Below, in pieces: positions 58,476 through 64,000 of a stretch of 64,000 nucleotides of DNA. This DNA comes from Bos javanicus (taxonomy: Eukaryota; Chordata; Mammalia; Artiodactyla; Bovidae): the NCBI RefSeq assembly GCF_032452875.1, contig NC_083876.1, positions 2,852,001 to 2,916,000 of the forward strand. The letters run 5' to 3'. Each line of letters begins with the position of its first letter. Positions within the stretch are counted from its first letter, which is position 1. Both the position numbers and the translations under genes were made by a program. The notes below the pieces were generated by a model, which was not told the DNA's origin, ran no database searches, and saw only the letters and a list, made by a program, of their open reading frames with translations.

Positions 58476-58734
58476 AAAGAAATCATGAACAACCCAATTA
58501 TAAAAACTAAAACTGAAACAGTGATTTAAAATATCCCAAAAACAAAAGCCCAAGGCCAGATTATTTCACAGGTGAATTCTATCAAAAATTCAGAAAAAAG
58601 CTAATGTCTATTTTTATGAAACTCTTCCAAAAAAATTGCAGAGGAAGGAACACTTCCAAACACATTCTCAGATCAGATCAGTCGCTCAGTCGTGTCCGAC
58701 TATTTGCGACCCCATGAATCGCAGCACGCCAGAG

Positions 58735-61620
58735 CTACCTGTCCATCACCAACTCCCAGAGTTCATTCAGAATCATGTCCATCGAGTCAGTGATGTCATC
58801 CAGCCATTTCATCCTCTGTCGTCCCCTTCTCCTCTTGTGCACAATACCCCCCAGCATCAGAGTCTTTTCCAATGAGTCAACCCTTTGCATGAGGTAGCCA
58901 AAGTACTGGAGTTTCAGCTTTAGCATCATTCCTTCCAAAGAAATCCCAGGGCTGATCTCCTTCAGAATGGACTGGTTGGATCTCCTTGCAGTCCAAGGGA
59001 CTCTCAAGAGTCTTCTCCAACACAACAGTTCAAAAGCATCAGTTCTTCAGCGCTCAGCATTCTTCACAGTCCAACTCTCACATCCATACATGACCACAGG
59101 AAAAACCATAGCCTTGACTAGACGAACCTTTGTTGGCAAAGTAATGTCTCTGCTTTTGAATAAGCTATCTAGGTTGGTCATAAGTTTCCTTCCAAGGAGT
59201 AAGTGTCTTTTAATTTCATGGCTGCAGTCACCATCTGTAGAGATTTTGGAGCCCAGAAAAATAAAGTCTGGCACTGTTTTCACTGTTTCCCCATCTATTT
59301 CCCATGAAGTGATGGGACCGGATGCCATGATCTTCATTTACTGAATGTTGAGCTTTAAGCCAACTTTTTCACTCTCCACTTTCACTTTCATCAAGAGGCT
59401 TTTTAGTTCCTCTTCACTTTCTGCCATAAGGGTGGTGTCATCTGCATACCTGAGGTTATTGATATTTCTCCCGGCAATCTTGATTCCAGCTTGTGTTTCT
59501 TCCAGTCCAGCGTTTCTCATGATGTATTCTGCATATAAGTTAAATAAACAGGGTGACAATATACAGCCTTGATGAACTCCTTTTCCTATTTGGAACCAGT
59601 CTATTGTTCCATGTCCAGTTGTAACTGTTGCTTCCTGACCTGCATACAAATTTCTCAAGAGGCAGATCAGATGGTCTGGTATTTCCATCTCTTTCAGAAT
59701 TTTCCACAGTTTATTGTGATCCACACAGTCAAAGGCTTTGGCATAGTCAATAAAGCAGAAATAGATGCTTTTATGGAACTCTCTTGCTTTTTCCATGATC
59801 CAGCGGATGTTGGCAATTTGATCTCTGGTTCCTCTTCCTTTTCTAAAACCAGCTTGAACTTAAGGAAGTTCATGGTTCACATATTGCTGAAGCCTGGCTT
59901 GGAAAATTTTGAACATTACTTTACTAACATGTGAGATGAGTGTAATTGTGTGGTGGTTTGAGCATTCTTTGGCATTGCCTTTCTTTGGGATTGAAATGAA
60001 AACTGACCTTTTCCAGTCCTTTGGCCACTGCTGAGTTTTCCAAATTTGCTGGCATATTGAGTGCAGCACTTTCACAGCATCATCTTTCAGGATTTGGAAT
60101 AGCTCAACTGGAATTCCATCACCTCCACTAGCTTTGTTTGTAGTGATGCTTTCAAGTCCCACTTGACTTCACATTCTGCGATGTCTGGCTCTAGGTCAGT
60201 GATCACACCATCATGATTATTTGGGTTGTGAAGATCTTTTTTGTACAGTTCTTCTGTGTATTCTTGCCATCTCTTCTTAATATCTTCTGCTTCTGTTAAG
60301 TCCATATCATTTCTGTCCTTTATCGAGCCCATCTTTGCATGAAATGTTCCTTTGGTATCTCTGATTTTCTTGAAGAGATACCTAGTCTTTCCCATTCTGT
60401 TGTTTTCCTCTATTTCTTTGCATTGATCGCTGAAGAAGGCTTTCTTATCTCTTCTTGCTATTCTTTTGAACTCTGCATTCGATGCTTATATTTTTCCTTT
60501 TCTCCTTTGCTTTTCACTTCTCTTCTTTTCACAGCTATTTGTAAGGCCTCCCCAGACAGCCATTTGGCTTTTTTGCATTTCTTTTCCATGGGAATGGTCT
60601 TGATCCCTGTCTCCTGTACAATGTCACGAGCCTCATTCCATAGTTCATCAGGCACTCTGTCTATGAGATCTAGGCCCTTAAATCTATTTCTCACTTCCAC
60701 TGTATAATCATAAGGGATTTGATTTAGGTCATACCTGAATGGTTTAGTGGTTTGCCCTCCTTTCTTCAATTTAAGTCTGAATTTGGCAATGAAGATTTCA
60801 TGGTGTGAGCCACAGTCAGCTCTTGGTCTTGTTTTTGCTGAGTGTATAGAGCTTCTCCATCTTTGGCTGCAAAGAATATAATCAATCTGATTTCGGTGTT
60901 GAACATCTGGTGATGTCCATGTATAGAGTCTTCTCTTGTGTTGTTGGAAGAGGGTGTTTGTTATGACCAGTGCATTTTCTTGGCAAAACTCTATCAGTCT
61001 TTGTCCTGCTTCATTCCGTATTCCAAGGCCAAATTTGCCTGTTACTCCAGGTGTTTCTTGACTTCCTACTTTTGCATTCCAGTCCCCTATAATGAAAAGG
61101 ACATATTTTTTGGTGTTAGTTCTCAAAGGTCTTGTAGGTCTTCATAGAACCGTTCAACTTCAGCTTCTTCAGCATTACTGGTTGGGGCATAGACTTGGAT
61201 TATTGTGCTATTGAATGGCTTGCCTTGGAAACGAACAGAGATCATTCTGTTGTTTTTGAGATTGCATCCAAGTACTGCATTTCAGACTCTTTTGTTGACA
61301 ATGATGGCCACTCCATTTCTGCTGAGGGATTCCTGCCCTCAGTAGTAGATATAATGGTCATCTGAGTTAAATTCACCCATTCCAGTCCATTTCAGTTCAC
61401 TGATTCCTAGAATGTTAACATTCACTCTTGCCATCTCTTGTTTGACCACTTCCAATTTGCCTTGATTCATGGATCTGACATTCCAGGTTCCTATGCAATA
61501 TTGCTCTTTACAGCATCAGACCTTGCTTCTATCACCAGTCACATCCACAGCTGGGTATTCTTTTTGCTTTGGCTGCATCCCTTCATTCTTTCTGGAGTTA
61601 TTTCTCCACTGATCTCCAGT
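58735..61620 (-). pseudogene. BovB ORF2 (endonuclease-reverse transcriptase), several frameshifts
   Basis: Minus-strand segments in order: 61126-60458 (endonuclease: IGDWNAKVG, TWTSPD, NQIDYILCS, DCGSHHE), 60395-60087 and 60162-59860 (fingers), 59796-59338 (palm: FCFIDYAKAFDCVDHNKLW, QGCILSPCLFN, RYADDTTLMAES), 59337-59047 (thumb) and 59025-58735 (C-terminal tail). Frame breaks lie near 61130, 60480, 60150, 59860, 59337 and 59040. The first third of the endonuclease is upstream of 61126 with stops. Catalytic motifs are mostly intact, but the frame is not continuous. Confidence 0.9.
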
Positions 61621-61939
61621 AGCATATTGGGCACCTACTGACCTGGGGAGTTTCTCTTTCAGTATCCTATCATTTTGCCTTTTCATACTGTTCATGGTGT
61701 TCTCAAGGCAAGAATACTGAAGTGGTTTGCCATTCCCTTCTCCAGTGGACCACATTCTGTCAGATCTCTCCAGCATGACCCGCCCGTCTTGGGTTTCCCT
61801 ACAGGCATGGTTTAGTTTCATTGAGTTAGACAAGGCTATGGTCCTAGTGTGATTAGATTGACTAGTTTTCTGTGAGTATGGTTTCAGTGTGTTTGCCCTC
61901 TGATGCCCTCTTGCAACACCTGCCGTCTTACTTGGGTTT

Positions 61940-62300
61940 CTCTTACCTTGGGTATGGGGTATCTCTTCACGGCTGCTCCAGCAAAGCACAGCCATTGTTC
62001 CTTACCTTGGACAAGGCGTATCTCCTCACCACTGCCCTTCCTGACCTTCAATGTGGGATAGCTTCTCTTGGCCCTCCTGCACCCGCGCAGCCATGGCTCC
62101 TTGGACATGGGGTTGGACTTCCCGGCCACTGCCCCTGGCTTCGGGTGTGGGGTTGCTCCTCCTAGCAGCCACCCCTGGCCTCGGGCTTAGGGGCATGGGG
62201 TAGCTCCTCCCACCCGCTGCCCCTGGCCTCAGACTTGGGGCGTGGGGTATCTCCTCTCGGCTACCATCCCTGACCTCGGACGCGGGGTAACTCCTCTCAT
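61940..62300 (-). repeat. GC-rich 5' monomers of BovB
   Basis: About eight imperfect units of 35-57 bp contain 'cttgg/ctcgg...tggggtat/tagctcctc' and 'gccactgcccctgg'-like phrases, starting near 61945, 62003, 62041, 62098, 62138, 62178, 62226 and 62273. They sit at the 5' end of the element, a usual place for promoter-type monomers. GC content is far above the surroundings. Confidence 0.75.
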
Positions 62301-63097
62301 CACCCACAACCACCCTAATACTGAAACCAGGAAAAGACAACGCACCAAAAGCAAATTGCAGGCCAATATCACTAAAGAAAATAGATGAAAAAATCCCCAA
62401 CAAAATTCTAGCAAACAGAATCCAACACATTTAAAAACTCATACAGCTTACCAAGTCATGTTTATTCCAGGGACACAAAGATTCTTCAGTATATGCAAAT
62501 CAATCAATGTGATACACCATAGCAACAAATTGAAAGATAAAAAACTGTATGATCATCTCAGTAGATGCATAAAAAACCTTTGATAAAATCCAGCACCTAT
62601 TTATGATAAAAAAAATGCTTCAAAAAATGGACATAGAAGGAAATTACCTCAACAAAGTAAGGGCCATATATGAAAAGCCCACAGCAAAAGTTATTTTTAG
62701 CGGTGGAAAACTAAAAAAAATTCCCTCTAAAATCAGGAATAAGACAAGGGTGTCCACTCTCACCCCTATTATTCAACACGGTTTTGGAAGTCCTAGCTAC
62801 AGGAATTAGAGAAGAAAAAATAAATAAATAAAAGGAATCCAGATCAGGAGAAGTAAAACTCTCACTGTTTGCAGATGGCATGATACTATATGTAGAAAAC
62901 CCAAAAGAAATTATCAGAAAATTACTAGAGCTAATCAGCGAATTCAGAAAAGTCACGGGAAATAAGGTCAATACACAGAAATCACTTGGACCCCTATATA
63001 CTAACAATGAAAAATCAGAAAGAGAAATTAAGAAATCAATACCATGTTCATTACAACAAAAAGAATAAAATATCCAGGAATAAACCTACCTAAGTAA

Positions 63098-64000
63098 CAA
63101 GAGACTGATTCCAAAGAGGAAAAGGAGTACGTCAAGGCTGTATATTATCACCCTGCTTATTTAACTTACATGCAGAGTAGATCATGAGAAATGCTGGGCT
63201 GGAAAAAGCACAAGCTGGAGTCAAGATTGCCGGGAGAAATATCAAGAACCTCAGATATGCAGATGACACCACCCTTATGGCAGAAAGTGAAGAGGAACTA
63301 AAAAGCCTCTTGATGAAAGTGAAAGTGGAGAGTGAGAAAGTTAGCTTAAAGCTTAACATTCAGAAAATGAAGGTCATGGCATCTGGTCCCCTCACTTCAT
63401 GGGAAATAGATGGGAAAACAGTGGAAACAGTGTCAGACTGTATTTTTTGGGCTCCAAGATCACTGCAGATGGTGACTGAAGCCATGAAATTAAAAGATGC
63501 TTACTCCTTGGAAGGAAAGTTATGACCAACCTAGATAGCATATTCAAAAGCAGAGACATTACTTTGCCAACAAAGGTCATCTAGTCAAGGCTATGGTTTT
63601 CCCAGTAATCATGTATAGATGTGAGAGTTGGACTGTGAAGAAAGCTGAGCGCCAAAGAATTGATGCTTTTGAAGTGTAGTGTTGGAGAAGACTCTTTCGA
63701 GTCCCATGGACTGCAAGGAGATCCAATCAGTCCATTCTAAAGGAGATCACTCCCGGGTGTTCTTTGGAAGGAATGATGCTAAAGCTGAAACTCCATTACT
63801 TTGGCCACCTCATGCGAAGGGTTGTGTCATTAGGAAAGACTCTGATGCTGGGAGGGATTAGGGGCAGTAGCAGAAGGGGACGACAGAGGATGAGATGGCT
63901 GGATGGCATCACCGACTCGATGGACTTGGGTTTGGGTGAACTCCAGAACTTGGTGATGGACAGGGAAGCCTGGCGTGCTGCAATTCTTGTGGTCACAAAG
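63098..64000 (+). mobile_element. BovB reverse transcriptase to near the 3' end, running off the window
   Basis: It starts at the WFQ-region ('actgattccaaagagg') and runs to the ORF2 C-terminal tail. Frame 63184-63525 shows RYADDTTLMAESEEELKSLL; after a frameshift near 63440 the C-terminal part continues. The element is not complete at 64000. It begins exactly where the older L1 ORF2 stops. Confidence 0.9.

Larger units (their letters stand above)
58672..62303 (-). mobile_element. Near-full-length BovB, minus strand
   Basis: About 3.6 kb, from a (gatca)n tail at 58672 through ORF2 (58735 to about 61600) and the leader, to GC-rich 5' monomers at 61940-62300. It is inserted in the older L1, whose sequence continues on both sides with about 10 bp missing and no clear duplication. 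This is the only BovB in the window with both ends of the element. Confidence 0.9.
52817..63097 (+). mobile_element. Older L1 with 5' UTR, ORF1, ORF2; interrupted host of several insertions
   Basis: It starts 'gagaagatggtgaagaactaagatgg', has a 5' UTR unrelated in detail to that of L1 copies 1-2, then ORF1 and ORF2. Interruptions are Bov-A units at 53943-54366, a young L1 3' end at 58080-58475 and a near-full BovB at 58672-62303; ORF2 resumes after each. It ends at 63097, where a plus-strand BovB starts. Divergence from copies 1-2 marks a separate lineage. Confidence 0.82.
56744..63097 (+). pseudogene. Older L1 ORF2, broken and split by insertions
   Basis: ATG at 56744 precedes 'acatatttatcaataattacc' (YLSIIT-type endonuclease start). 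Frame 57031-57330 has the endonuclease middle, where the usual VGDFN reads VGNIN, so a catalytic aspartate is lost. ORF2 pieces are 56744-58079, 58476-58671 (fingers) and 62304-63097, the last with the palm and LFADGMILY (D to G in the second aspartate of FADD). Non-functional. Confidence 0.8.

Noticed and set aside
61872..62165. 97-aa plus-strand frame (and opposite-strand frames) in GC-rich DNA
   Set aside because: It overlaps the BovB 5' monomers; openness in several frames follows from high GC and repeats.

Overview
This is nuclear DNA of a pecoran ruminant (cattle, buffalo, sheep or goat group). The evidence is the combination of BovB (RTE-type LINE) copies, tRNA-Glu-headed Bov-tA SINEs, Bov-A/Bov-A2 SINE units with (AGC)n tails, and young ruminant L1 elements. 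I cannot tell the species. I see no host protein-coding exon, tRNA, rRNA, CRISPR array or bacterial operon. By my boundaries roughly three quarters to four fifths of the 64 kb can be assigned to retrotransposons; the rest is AT-rich sequence without recognisable content. Every long open frame is either a broken LINE protein or an antisense/UTR shadow of a LINE.

Layout. 1-3.8 kb: short BovB 3' ends, one Bov-tA and unassigned DNA. 3.8-6.7 kb: a BovB copy carrying two short L1 tails. 6.7-11.4 kb: one minus-strand L1 fragment split by a 2.4-kb BovB, a Bov-A unit, a younger L1 3' UTR and a Bov-tA. 11.4-13.9 kb: a BovB 3' half and an oppositely oriented 5' part whose leader looks L1-derived. 14.4-27.6 kb: two 5'-complete L1 copies head to tail, both without 3' ends. 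27.7-31.8 kb: older L1-like remnants with SINEs. 32-35 kb: a BovB inserted into an opposite-strand BovB, then another inverted BovB. 36.6-41 kb: L1 3' ends flanking a BovB with a largely readable reverse transcriptase. 42-46 kb: SINE cluster, an LTR-like fragment and old L1. 46.2-48.2 kb: inverted BovB. 48.8-51.9 kb: an L1 5' UTR alone, between perfect 27-bp direct repeats. 52.8-63.1 kb: an older L1 holding SINEs, a young L1 3' end and a near-full-length BovB. 63.1-64 kb: BovB running off the window.

How the parts relate. L1 ORF2 supplies the endonuclease and reverse transcriptase for L1 and probably for many trans-mobilised RNAs; BovB ORF2 supplies the corresponding activities for BovB and for the SINEs that share its 3' end. 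All copies here are damaged, so the region is an archive of insertions. The most informative items are unusual insertion structures: the UTR-only L1 with target-site duplication, a 35-nt inverted self-templated patch in BovB, two pairs of Bov-tA SINEs that share the DNA beyond their tails, three inverted BovB copies of twin-priming type, and BovB copies with two different 5' leaders.
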